The position numbers and the translations under genes were made by a program. Positions 1 through 7,692 of a stretch of 64,000 nt of DNA are shown in pieces. The stretch's first letter is position 1. Each line of letters begins with the position of its first letter. Source of the DNA: CAYJGJ01 sp964367585 (GTDB lineage: Bacteria > Bacillota > Clostridia > Peptostreptococcales > Anaerovoracaceae); assembly GCA_964367585.1 (NCBI GenBank), contig CAYIYH010000001.1:124001-188000 (forward strand), read 5' to 3'. Under the pieces are notes generated by a model. The model was not told the origin of the DNA. It saw only the letters and a list, made by a program, of their open reading frames with translations, and made no database searches.

Positions 1-289
1 ACGAATTCAAAACTTTGCTAATTGTATTACCCATAGCGTCAAGCAATGCGGTGCTTCCTCTAACAAAATATTCCTTGTCGGTTATTGCTTTTACTCCTTT
101 AAGATTAATTCTGTCGTGCAATAACTCGTACCTGTCGTCAAACAACACAGTTGTAATTATTGCTTCTCCTTTTTCCTTTTTTTGCTTTTCGAGTAGCGAG
201 TTAAATCCACCTATTGTGTCACTTTCGAGACCACTCATCGACCCACTTCTATCTAGTATAAATACTAATTCTACTAAATCTTTTTTCAT
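1..289 (-). CDS. VWA domain protein, 3' end beyond the window (partial)
   Basis: The first 96 codons of a von Willebrand factor A domain protein are seen; the rest lies before base 1. The start ATG is preceded by AGGAGG at good spacing. The N-terminus is a hydrophobic strand followed by DRSGSMSG, the metal-ion-dependent adhesion site motif DxSxS, then a helix with TIGGFN and a strand containing TVLFDD, as in soluble bacterial VWA proteins of the TerY/YfbK kind. No signal peptide is visible, so a cytoplasmic protein is likely. It lies 79 bases downstream of the macro-domain gene on the same strand and probably shares its transcript. VWA plus macro genes often accompany ADP-ribosylation or stress systems, but the partner function here is inference. 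Confidence 0.85.
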   Translation of the reverse strand, partial: MKKDLVELVFILDRSGSMSGLESDTIGGFNSLLEKQKKEKGEAIITTVLFDDRYELLHDRINLKGVKAITDKEYFVRGSTALLDAMGNTISKVLNS

Positions 290-368
290 AATAATATCCT
301 CCTTTGGTTTCATCGTAACCTAATGATAACATTATTATTTGGGGATGAGGTCGCATGAGATGCGACAA

Positions 369-1472
369 TTACTGTCCTAATATTTTTTGGTCAAATTCAA
401 ACAAAATTTCATTTACTTCAAAAATATTATAATTCTTATTCGATATAAAATACTCTATTATTATGTCAAACTTACTGCTTCGTGACAATGCAAAACCCGC
501 CGTCATGAGCAAGTCCTCTGTTTCGTCAAGCGTGAGTTCAAGTGCAAGACAAAACGAAAGAACAGTAGATTTGCTCGGTTTATAATCGGTATTACTTCTA
601 ATTTTTGAAAACAACTTCCTATCGATATTTGCCTTTTTATATACCTCTACATCAGACTTGTTTTTGATATCGATCAGTTTCAAAAGACGCTCTGAGAATG
701 TGTCTTCTACGTTTGTTAAAATGTCTTCAAGAGACCGCGACAATTGATGTGTTCCCAAAGGAGGGGGCATCTGAAATGATGTCATCGGCTGATGTTCTTG
801 AGGTGATTTTTGTGGATGCGGAAATTGAGACGGATTAGCTTCTTGTGGCACTGATGCTAATAAGTCATCAGATAATGCCCATAGTTCTTCCTCATTATAC
901 TCGGCTTCTTGCATTCTATTACGCATATATTTTATTGCGTGCTTTTCTACATAATTATCGTCGATATATTGAGCGACGTCATTATAAAGCTCTTTGGAAA
1001 TACCAAAGGCTTTGCTATCATAAACAACTATATATACAGTCATTTCGTGTTCTAATAAGAAGTTTTCGATCACATCGGTAGCTATTCTAAAAGCTTTTTC
1101 TTTTGGGAATTTATATACACCCGTAGAAATGAGAGGGAATGCGATGCTTTCAAAATTGTTTTGTAATGCAATTTCTAAAGCGGTACTGTAACAACTTTCA
1201 AGGAGCTCTTCTTCTCCACTTTGACCACCCATCCAAATCGGCCCTACTGTATGTATGACATGCTTACTAGGCAAATTATAACCTTTGGTGATTTTCGACT
1301 TTCCTGTGTCACACCCATTTAAAGATATGCACTCTTTAAGCAAGCCGTCGCCCGCCGCTTTATGTATCGCACCGTCAACTCCACCGCCACCACGCAACGA
1401 TTTATTAGCTGCATTTACTATAGCGTCGACCTTCATTTTAGTTATGTCGTCTCTGAGTATAATTAATGGCAT
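369..1472 (-). CDS. Macro domain protein with C-terminal helix-turn-helix-like domain
   Basis: Residues 1-165 form an Appr-1''-p-processing macro domain: the ADP-ribose-binding NAAN at 20-23, the glycine loop GGGGVDGAI at 28-36, HTVGP near 74-78 and ISTGVYKFP at 115-123 are intact, so ADP-ribose binding or de-ADP-ribosylation is expected. Residues 166-255 are a Pro/Gln/Glu-rich linker. Residues 256-367 are a helical domain with an XRE-like pattern (RKLFSKIRSN, then a helix ending in LLMTAGFALS), possibly DNA or protein binding. The start is supported by AAGGAG 7 bases upstream. The gene is divergent from the phosphatase gene and followed by the VWA gene. The macro assignment is firm; the role of the tail is not known. 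Confidence 0.9.
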   Translation of the reverse strand: MPLIILRDDITKMKVDAIVNAANKSLRGGGGVDGAIHKAAGDGLLKECISLNGCDTGKSKITKGYNLPSKHVIHTVGPIWMGGQSGEEELLESCYSTALEIALQNNFESIAFPLISTGVYKFPKEKAFRIATDVIENFLLEHEMTVYIVVYDSKAFGISKELYNDVAQYIDDNYVEKHAIKYMRNRMQEAEYNEEELWALSDDLLASVPQEANPSQFPHPQKSPQEHQPMTSFQMPPPLGTHQLSRSLEDILTNVEDTFSERLLKLIDIKNKSDVEVYKKANIDRKLFSKIRSNTDYKPSKSTVLSFCLALELTLDETEDLLMTAGFALSRSSKFDIIIEYFISNKNYNIFEVNEILFEFDQKILGQ

Positions 1473-1554
1473 TGGAATTCTCCTTTTTCCTTTTTATTCT
1501 CACAAATATAAATATTGTATTGGAAATCATCCGATTTATTGTTACTATAACATA

Positions 1555-1573
1555 AATGAAAATGATTTTCATT
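1555..1573. promoter_or_regulatory. Fur-family-like operator
   Basis: A perfect 9-1-9 palindrome (AATGAAAAT, central G, ATTTTCATT) lies 30 bases before the phosphatase start and in the divergent space with the macro gene. Its core matches the 7-1-7 Fur box TGATAATNATTATCA at 13 of 15 places. It sits just downstream of a possible -10 (TATAAC near 1546), where a bound repressor would block transcription. Which Fur-family member (Fur, PerR, Zur) would bind cannot be told from the site. Confidence 0.55.
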
Positions 1574-1602
1574 ATTTAATGCATGTTTAGAGGAGTTTAC
1601 AG

Positions 1603-2055
1603 ATGATAAAAGTACTAATGATTTGCCACGGCAATATTTGCCGTAGTACGATGGCGGAATTCGTATTAAAAGATATGGTAAAAAAACGAGGAATATCCTC
1701 CGACTTCCTAATTGAATCGGCAGGAACTAGCAGAGAAGAAATCGGAAACGATACGCACTATGGAACTAAACGAAAACTTACAGAAATGAATATTCCATTT
1801 ACTCCGCGTAGATCCCGACAAGTGACAAAATCCGATTATGATAAATTCGACTATTTAATATGCATGGATAAGAATAACTTGCGGAATCTGAGTAGAATAA
1901 TTGGTGATGACATAGAAAACAAAATGCATCTTCTCTTAGATTTTGCAGGAAGACATGACGACATCGCAGACCCTTGGTATACAGGAAATTTTGATGTTAC
2001 GTATCAAGACGTAGTTTGTGGATGTGAAGGTTTTTTGGAACAGATCTCTTTATAA
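1603..2055 (+). CDS. Low-molecular-weight protein-tyrosine phosphatase
   Basis: The 150-residue protein has the full LMW-PTP signature: P-loop C8-HGNIC-R14-S15 (C-x5-R with nucleophile C8) and the general-acid loop D123-P124-W-Y. The length is normal for the family. It should hydrolyse phosphotyrosine, or possibly phosphoarginine as in the YwlE branch; the residue after the first Cys (H9) and I12 do not settle which. The ATG follows GAGGAG at proper distance. It is a single gene divergent from the macro-domain gene; a Fur-like palindrome overlaps its presumed promoter, which would tie it to metal or peroxide status. It lies in the cytoplasm. Confidence 0.9.
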   Translation: MIKVLMICHGNICRSTMAEFVLKDMVKKRGISSDFLIESAGTSREEIGNDTHYGTKRKLTEMNIPFTPRRSRQVTKSDYDKFDYLICMDKNNLRNLSRIIGDDIENKMHLLLDFAGRHDDIADPWYTGNFDVTYQDVVCGCEGFLEQISL

Positions 2056-2082
2056 AATCGACACAGTAACTCTTTCACTTAC

Positions 2083-2568
2083 TTACCTCATCATAAACCA
2101 TGCCCCAACACAAACGCATACTACAAATAGTCCCATCCAGACAATACAGCCAACTCTTCTTTTTTTTCTTTGCGGGCTCCTCTGAGAGTACTCTACACGA
2201 TATTCTGATTGTCTTGTATTATTCTGCATGCGTCGAACCTTGTTGTTATTTTGCACTTGTTGTGCAGCTTTACTATATTGCGCGAGTGGATCGGTTCCCT
2301 GTAAAATTCTATTGTGAAAATTTTCGATCCATGCTACATCATCGTAATCACACATAGTTCTTTCGTCGGCATAATTATCATGGACTATTTGGTTGCGGAT
2401 GTGTCTATAATGTTTAAGTTTTTTGTAGTCCTCGTTCCAATAATAAGGTTTAAGATTAGTGTATTTTCCATTGTCCATTTCGTCAATATATGAAGTAACA
2501 CCTTTATCGCTTCTCAGCAAATCTTTGCATAGATTATCGAGCCTTTTATATGCTGACATAAATTCCAT
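2083..2568 (-). CDS. Tail-anchored small protein with HEPN-like RNxxxH motif
   Basis: Function unknown. Residues 1-95 are helical with an aromatic, charged middle (YYWNEDYKKLKHYR) and the motif RNQIVH, an R-x4-H pattern as in HEPN-fold proteins. Residues 96-135 are a polar Gln/Asn/Arg-rich linker; a basic patch (KKRR) then precedes one C-terminal membrane helix of about 20 residues, giving a tail-anchored topology with the N-domain in the cytoplasm. The start chosen is the internal ATG with AAAGGA six bases upstream; an upstream ATG at 2595 has no good ribosome binding site. The N-domain resembles a small-protein family common in Lachnospiraceae (DUF6548 from memory, not checked). Confidence 0.7.
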   Translation of the reverse strand: MEFMSAYKRLDNLCKDLLRSDKGVTSYIDEMDNGKYTNLKPYYWNEDYKKLKHYRHIRNQIVHDNYADERTMCDYDDVAWIENFHNRILQGTDPLAQYSKAAQQVQNNNKVRRMQNNTRQSEYRVEYSQRSPQRKKRRVGCIVWMGLFVVCVCVGAWFMMR

Positions 2569-2731
2569 ATTTTTTCCTTTATTAAATTCATGCATCCCTA
2601 CGTAAAATAAATATACATTATTTTTGTTTATTTATAAATATAAATCTTCTATAAATGCTTTTTTCTGATTTCCCCCACTTTATGTATTAAATAAAAAAGG
2701 GCATTTCTACAGAAAGGACTCTCAAAATTTC

Positions 2732-3601
2732 CTATTCGTTCTTTTCTTTTTCGTTATCTCCCCAAACATGGTTCAACGCTTTTGCCCCCAGTATCCCCAT
2801 GCCAACTGCGGTGAGTAGATTCACCTTTTCATTCGGAGGAGAGACCATTCTTTTATCGTCTTCATCAGATAAGCGTCCTCTTCGATTTTCCTCGACCGCT
2901 TGCTTCAAATCCGTGTAATCTTCCTCATACAAATAGTCCACGAGCGAATCGATTGTATCCAAGTCCAACTCTTGTATCAACCTTTCGAAGTTATCGGAAA
3001 TCAATTTTTGATTTAGGTCTCTGTTGTCAAATTCTATCAAGTCTACTATTTCTGAAACACTTAAAGCTAGACCACTATCAAGTGCATTATAGATAAAATC
3101 TTCTGCATCAATATTATCTGCTAAGCAATAAATTATGTCCTTCACTTCGTCTACTGCTGAGAAGTCTTTGATTCCCAATGCAGCACGCACCTGATCTTCC
3201 TCGGATAATTCATGAAAGATGCTGTAATATTCGTCCCAAGTTAAGTCAACATAGCGCACTGGAGCTACAATTAGTTCTTTTATATCTGATACTGGCAATG
3301 TACTGTAGTTTCCCATGTATGCAAGCTGTGAAAGTGTAAAGGGCTCTCCACAAGATTTTATAAGCATTGCAAAGGTTTCTTCTTCTACGTATTCACATAT
3401 GTCGAATATTTGCTTTGGAGTAAAACTTACATTTTGGCTAAGCGCTTTTTTTAAAAGACTAAGTTCCGCCTTTTCTTGTAACTCGATTAATATTTCACAT
3501 ATTTCCTCTGAGGAAGTGAAATCTGTCAATCCTGACATTTTACTAATCTGAGTACTCTCTGACCAATCATAAAATTTGTCATAATATTCTTCCCATTTCA
3601 T
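2732..3601 (-). CDS. Acidic repeat protein of unknown function
   Basis: Not recognised. The 289-residue protein is rich in Glu/Asp and contains two tandem helical repeats of about 82 residues: the first begins KWEEYYDKFYDW near residue 2 and the second TWDEYYSIFHEL near residue 121. Both continue with a G-[LI]-xDF[TS] segment and an acidic helix, so the protein arose by internal duplication. A short third helical block and a Gly-rich C-terminal hydrophobic stretch (LLTAVGMGILGAKAL) follow; the latter is too short to be a sure membrane anchor. The start at 3601 is preferred because GGAG lies nine bases upstream, whereas the earlier ATG at 3616 has no such site. It is monocistronic as far as can be seen. 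Confidence 0.65.
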   Translation of the reverse strand: MKWEEYYDKFYDWSESTQISKMSGLTDFTSSEEICEILIELQEKAELSLLKKALSQNVSFTPKQIFDICEYVEEETFAMLIKSCGEPFTLSQLAYMGNYSTLPVSDIKELIVAPVRYVDLTWDEYYSIFHELSEEDQVRAALGIKDFSAVDEVKDIIYCLADNIDAEDFIYNALDSGLALSVSEIVDLIEFDNRDLNQKLISDNFERLIQELDLDTIDSLVDYLYEEDYTDLKQAVEENRRGRLSDEDDKRMVSPPNEKVNLLTAVGMGILGAKALNHVWGDNEKEKNE

Positions 3602-3677
3602 AATATACTTCTCCATTTACTCAAATACTAATCTGCCATCTTACATAGCACTGCTGCACAAAGAAATAAATCTTCTC

Positions 3678-4970
3678 CTAAACTTCATTCTTTACTAATA
3701 CTTCCTTGATTATTCCTAGGCAAAGCTCAACTGATGCGTCTAAGCATTCTTCATCAAAATCAAAATCCGGACTGTGTATTCCACCCACAATATCTGTACC
3801 AATACCAATATATACTGCTTTTCCACCTTGGCGCTGAACTCTTCCCATCATTATTGTAGCATCATCTGTACCACCGACATTGCATGTGGGATATATTTTT
3901 TTATTAAACCATTGAACTTTATGTGCAACTTTTTCAACTATAGATATCATTTCATCATCGCTCTTTCCAGCAGGAATTTCACCATAATCATCAATATCAC
4001 ATCCCACATCATACATTTCCGCAGCTGATTTCACAATCGAATACACCCGCTCTCTTCCGTACGCTGCTATTTCTGGAGTTTCACCTCTATATTCAAGTCT
4101 CATCATAGCATTTGAAGGAATGGTATTAGCACATACTCCACCGTGAATTTCACCAACATTTATGCGAAATAATCCAGCCTCATGTTGTGCAATACAATGA
4201 AGGTTTAAAGCTGCTGTGCATGCAGCCAACAATGCATTTTTTCCATTTTGGGAAGATCCACACGGATGTGCAGCAACGCCTGTATAATATACGTCTAACT
4301 GACAATCACTTAAAAAGTCACTTGCCCCGCATCCTATTGTATTCGATGGCAAAGGATAGCCTTCAGCAGTTAACGCCACGTGCAACGCAACAAATTTATC
4401 TACATCATCAAGATACCCTTTATCTACTATTGACTGTGCTCCTGAAAATGTTTCTTCTGCTGGTTGAAAAATTAATCTAATTTTACCAGAAAGATTTTCT
4501 CTTATTTTATATAATTCCTCAGCAAGCTGCAACCCAATAGCGGTATGGCCATCATGCCCACACGCATGAACCGAATTGCCATTTACAGATATATATCCTT
4601 CTGTTAATGCTTTACTTCCCTCTCTATGTTCTTCATAAGGTAAGGCGTCGATATCAAATCTGAAAGCAATTGTTTCGCCAGGTTCATTTCCTAATACTTC
4701 AACTATTACTCCCGGATATCCATTTGTTCTTTTTACGTACTCTTCTTTTGCTCCTTGATCTATTGCCCGCTTTATTTCTACATCTATTTCAGCATCCGTT
4801 AACCTTACTTCCTTTATTATTGACTCCTTATTAACTACATCGTCTCCCATTAGGACATTTTCATACCCAATGTTTTCTAAAATCTCTGCAATTCTTGCAC
4901 TGGTTCTAATCTCTTTCCATCCGGTTTCAGCATATTTGTGAAATTCTCTTCTATACTCTATGGCATTCAT
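3678..4970 (-). CDS. M20 family amidohydrolase (AbgA-like)
   Basis: This is a cytoplasmic metal-dependent amidase or peptidase of family M20 (430 residues from the chosen start). The metal-binding HACGHDGH is at residues 135-142, followed by PAEET (catalytic Glu and ligand) and by a HAVAL-like equivalent (LHVALTAEG). The N-terminal RREFHKYAETGW is the familiar first motif of the M20D/AbgA group, and the length fits the p-aminobenzoyl-glutamate hydrolase subunit AbgA (about 436). Substrate is not set by sequence: aminoacyl-glutamates or N-acyl amino acids are both possible. The start at 4970 has AGGAG eight bases upstream; the longer frame would need a TTG at 5000. No AbgB or AbgT gene is nearby, arguing against a complete abg operon. 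Confidence 0.85.
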   Translation of the reverse strand: MNAIEYRREFHKYAETGWKEIRTSARIAEILENIGYENVLMGDDVVNKESIIKEVRLTDAEIDVEIKRAIDQGAKEEYVKRTNGYPGVIVEVLGNEPGETIAFRFDIDALPYEEHREGSKALTEGYISVNGNSVHACGHDGHTAIGLQLAEELYKIRENLSGKIRLIFQPAEETFSGAQSIVDKGYLDDVDKFVALHVALTAEGYPLPSNTIGCGASDFLSDCQLDVYYTGVAAHPCGSSQNGKNALLAACTAALNLHCIAQHEAGLFRINVGEIHGGVCANTIPSNAMMRLEYRGETPEIAAYGRERVYSIVKSAAEMYDVGCDIDDYGEIPAGKSDDEMISIVEKVAHKVQWFNKKIYPTCNVGGTDDATIMMGRVQRQGGKAVYIGIGTDIVGGIHSPDFDFDEECLDASVELCLGIIKEVLVKNEV

Positions 4971-5066
4971 TTTTCTCTCTCCTAACTTCCTTAATTTCAA
5001 AACTTTAGATTTACTTCCGCGAATTTTATGTTATTATATAAAAAGCGATAAATAATGGAGGTTATT

Positions 5067-5492
5067 ATGAACAACATTGCAGATAAGCATACCTTACCTT
5101 ATCCTGATAAGAAATCAAACATAGGTGGTTGGCTTTTAGTCTTTGTAATTATTCACATGATACTAGCACTGTACTACTTCACTAGCGGAGTTTACGCCGT
5201 TGCCGGTTTTTTACAGGTAGGTGGAGGTTGGTTTTTTGCTGCTATTAACATATGTTTTTGTATGATTCTGCCAATTACATTACTACTACTAATTTACCGC
5301 AAAAAAATATTTAAGTTGTTCTATTTTGCCTTTTCTATTCTAATGGTACTTAATTACCTATCTACATCATATTTGCTATACGGCGAAATAAGTATCCTGA
5401 ATGTTATTTTTGGCATTATATTAGCACTACCTTGGCTTATATACGTCTTTAAATCTAAACGAATAAAAAACTATCTTTATTTAAAAACCTAA
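5067..5492 (+). CDS. DUF2569-like membrane protein
   Basis: A 141-residue protein with four hydrophobic helices, starting after a short polar N-terminus. The GGWLLVF motif at the start of the first helix is the hallmark of DUF2569 proteins. Function unknown; it would sit in the cell membrane. The ATG at 5067 follows GGAGG by five bases; the in-frame ATG at 5055 overlaps that site and is rejected. It is a lone plus-strand gene between two minus-strand genes. Confidence 0.7.
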   Translation: MNNIADKHTLPYPDKKSNIGGWLLVFVIIHMILALYYFTSGVYAVAGFLQVGGGWFFAAINICFCMILPITLLLLIYRKKIFKLFYFAFSILMVLNYLSTSYLLYGEISILNVIFGIILALPWLIYVFKSKRIKNYLYLKT

Positions 5493-5534
5493 ACTTGTAA
5501 TACCCTCATAAGGTCCAATATTGGTGTTAAAAAA

Positions 5535-5570
5535 ACAAAAAACCTCGAGCGCAATCTGCACGTCGAGGTT
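5535..5570 (-). terminator. Rho-independent terminator of the HD gene
   Basis: On the minus strand an 8-base-pair stem (AACCTCGA with TCGAGGTT, 5541-5548 and 5563-5570) is followed by T6-G-T7. It lies just after the stop of the HD protein gene. On the plus strand the U tract is poor, so any effect on the DUF2569 gene would be weak. Confidence 0.85.
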
Positions 5571-5581
5571 TAATACATCTA

Positions 5582-7549
5582 CTAAAATAATTTTTCGAGC
5601 TCTGGAGATAGAGCTTTAGTTAATCCCTTTATATTAAGACAAGAATGGTAAAGATCATATCTATATTCGGTAAGAGCATTCTCAATCGCATTAAACAATC
5701 TTTCGTCTTTGAATATATGCCCTGTAGCAACTGGGCAGTATCTCGTTTCTGTCTGAGATAACAAGTCTTCTTCCATGTTTTTTAAGTTTTTTTCGACCGC
5801 ATAACTTCTTCCAACACTATCTGTTGCAGCATCAATTGAATCCGCTATCGAGATGATATCAATAATCGGCTTTACAGGACTTTGCAGATTATCGAAATCT
5901 TTGGGATATCCAAATTTCCCGTCGAAACTTTTGTGGTGCCCAAGTGCAATATCTAAGAGATATTGAAATAGTATTGAAGCTTCGCTCGAATTTGCAAAAA
6001 CTGATTTTTTAATAAATTCATTCAAGTGTTGCTCTTCACTTAAGTTCACATCGAAGTTTGACACCTTTTTAATAAACGCCTCGGCTTTTGAAGAATGTTG
6101 CTTTATCATTTCAAACTCATGGTCACTTAGCCTACGTACATAGAACGATACCAAATGCGAATAAACAATTTTTCCTATATCGTGAATAAGTCCCGAATAC
6201 CATACAAAGGTAATTATTTCATCACGCTTAGCCAAAACATCCTCTACCGAATTGACATTGGGCAAAGTTAAAAGCTTTTCTGGTTCGAAATGGATAATAT
6301 AATCGGTAATGATACAGGCAACTTTAGCCACCATTACAGAGTGTACAAATGTAGGAACATGTCTGAAAACCGTTAATTTTAACAATAGTTTTAAATATGT
6401 TAAATCATCAAAAACATTATAACTTCCTATCGCAAAATGTGAAAGCATTGTTGAAACTCGCGAGCCTGCCATATTATCTGGCATATTTTCAATATAACTA
6501 AATACACCATCTTCTATTTCTTTTGTTAGCCGTTTTTCATCTTCTTTTGAAACACTTTCCGGTGTGTATAGATGCAAGTAAACCAAAAATAAACTTCCTA
6601 CATGGAGTTTTTTATATTGCTCGTCATAACCAAAGTCATCGTCTGTCTGCGTATGGATTTCATATAATTTATCAAGCAACTCCTCGCTACTTATTAGGTC
6701 ATTGTGGAATTTTGCGGCATAATAATAGTAAATATTCTTGACTTGGACCGACGTGTAATCATTAGTTTCAACAAGTTCATCTAATCGATTAGCTTCGTAA
6801 AGAACAGTTGCTGATTCTAACAAACGCTTTTTATATTCATCTTTAACCGTTAGGCTCCTCTCAGACCTTAATGCAGTTAATGTCGATGAGCATAGGTTTT
6901 CATGTAAATTTTGGTAATATGCTTTTAGAGGAAAATCGGGATCAACCCTCTTCACTGTATTATTCCAAAATTCTAAAGCTTTGTCGTACCTACTAAAAAT
7001 CTCATTAATGTCCGCATTAGCAACACTGATATATGAATTACCATAGGCTCTAGCTATGAGATTTCGGGATTCCCTATCGAGTCCCTCATATCGGTCACTA
7101 AATGCAATAACATTATCATAACAATCAGACATCTCAGCCTTAAACAAAACCCCATCAAGATAAAACAGCGCAAGTCCTTTATAAAACATATTCCTAATAT
7201 ACATCGCATCATCGCCTATATGCTCCGCATATTTTACAAGTGCATCACGAACTTGATAGCAAAGACCGGTATCTACACTTTCGCGATATCCCGAAAGTTT
7301 CTCGGCAAACTCCTCAATCTCCTTCGCATGCTTTTCACTTATTTCAGTAGGATTACTAAAAAAAGGCGTAATAACCTCATCAATTAAAGAATTAGTTTCA
7401 TCTATTACGTTTCGAATTTCAATATTGCGCTTTGACAAATATGATTTTACATCTTTGCGTGACACTTCTTCATTTTTTACAAATTGAGTCGATGCCAACT
7501 TAGCAAAAAGCAATTCGTTTTCAATAATTCTATCAAGTGTTTCTTTCAT
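5582..7549 (-). CDS. HD-GYP-like domain protein
   Basis: 655 residues. The first 390 are all-helical with no membrane segment and no recognised domain, perhaps TPR-like. The C-terminal 200 residues form an HD phosphohydrolase domain: H-VPTFVHS near 397-403, HDIGK at 456-460, H485, HH at 538-539 with GKFGYP at 544-549, and a conserved tail ISIADSIDAATD at 566-577. The HH-x6-FGYP arrangement resembles the HHE-x-DGxGYP of HD-GYP cyclic-di-GMP phosphodiesterases, but the GYP block is preceded by a changed loop, so the substrate is uncertain. It follows the M3 peptidase gene, with a hairpin terminator between, so it probably has its own transcript. Cytoplasmic signalling enzyme by inference. Confidence 0.75.
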   Translation of the reverse strand: MKETLDRIIENELLFAKLASTQFVKNEEVSRKDVKSYLSKRNIEIRNVIDETNSLIDEVITPFFSNPTEISEKHAKEIEEFAEKLSGYRESVDTGLCYQVRDALVKYAEHIGDDAMYIRNMFYKGLALFYLDGVLFKAEMSDCYDNVIAFSDRYEGLDRESRNLIARAYGNSYISVANADINEIFSRYDKALEFWNNTVKRVDPDFPLKAYYQNLHENLCSSTLTALRSERSLTVKDEYKKRLLESATVLYEANRLDELVETNDYTSVQVKNIYYYYAAKFHNDLISSEELLDKLYEIHTQTDDDFGYDEQYKKLHVGSLFLVYLHLYTPESVSKEDEKRLTKEIEDGVFSYIENMPDNMAGSRVSTMLSHFAIGSYNVFDDLTYLKLLLKLTVFRHVPTFVHSVMVAKVACIITDYIIHFEPEKLLTLPNVNSVEDVLAKRDEIITFVWYSGLIHDIGKIVYSHLVSFYVRRLSDHEFEMIKQHSSKAEAFIKKVSNFDVNLSEEQHLNEFIKKSVFANSSEASILFQYLLDIALGHHKSFDGKFGYPKDFDNLQSPVKPIIDIISIADSIDAATDSVGRSYAVEKNLKNMEEDLLSQTETRYCPVATGHIFKDERLFNAIENALTEYRYDLYHSCLNIKGLTKALSPELEKLF

Positions 7550-7590
7550 TATTGCCTTCCTTATAAATCAATCATTTATATTCTAGCATA

Positions 7591-7641
7591 AAAAACAAAT
7601 AATCTCTACGTTATACAAAATATAATTTGGAGAGATTATTT
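7591..7641 (-). terminator. Terminator after the M3 peptidase
   Basis: On the minus strand AAATAATCTCT and AGAGATTATTT (7631-7641 and 7597-7607) form an 11-base-pair stem with a 23-base loop, followed by G-T6. It ends the opp-peptidase operon before the HD gene. Confidence 0.7.
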
Positions 7642-7692
7642 ATCGTTCTATTCGTCCTTGGTACGTGGACTATTGATTATTTATTGATCGAT

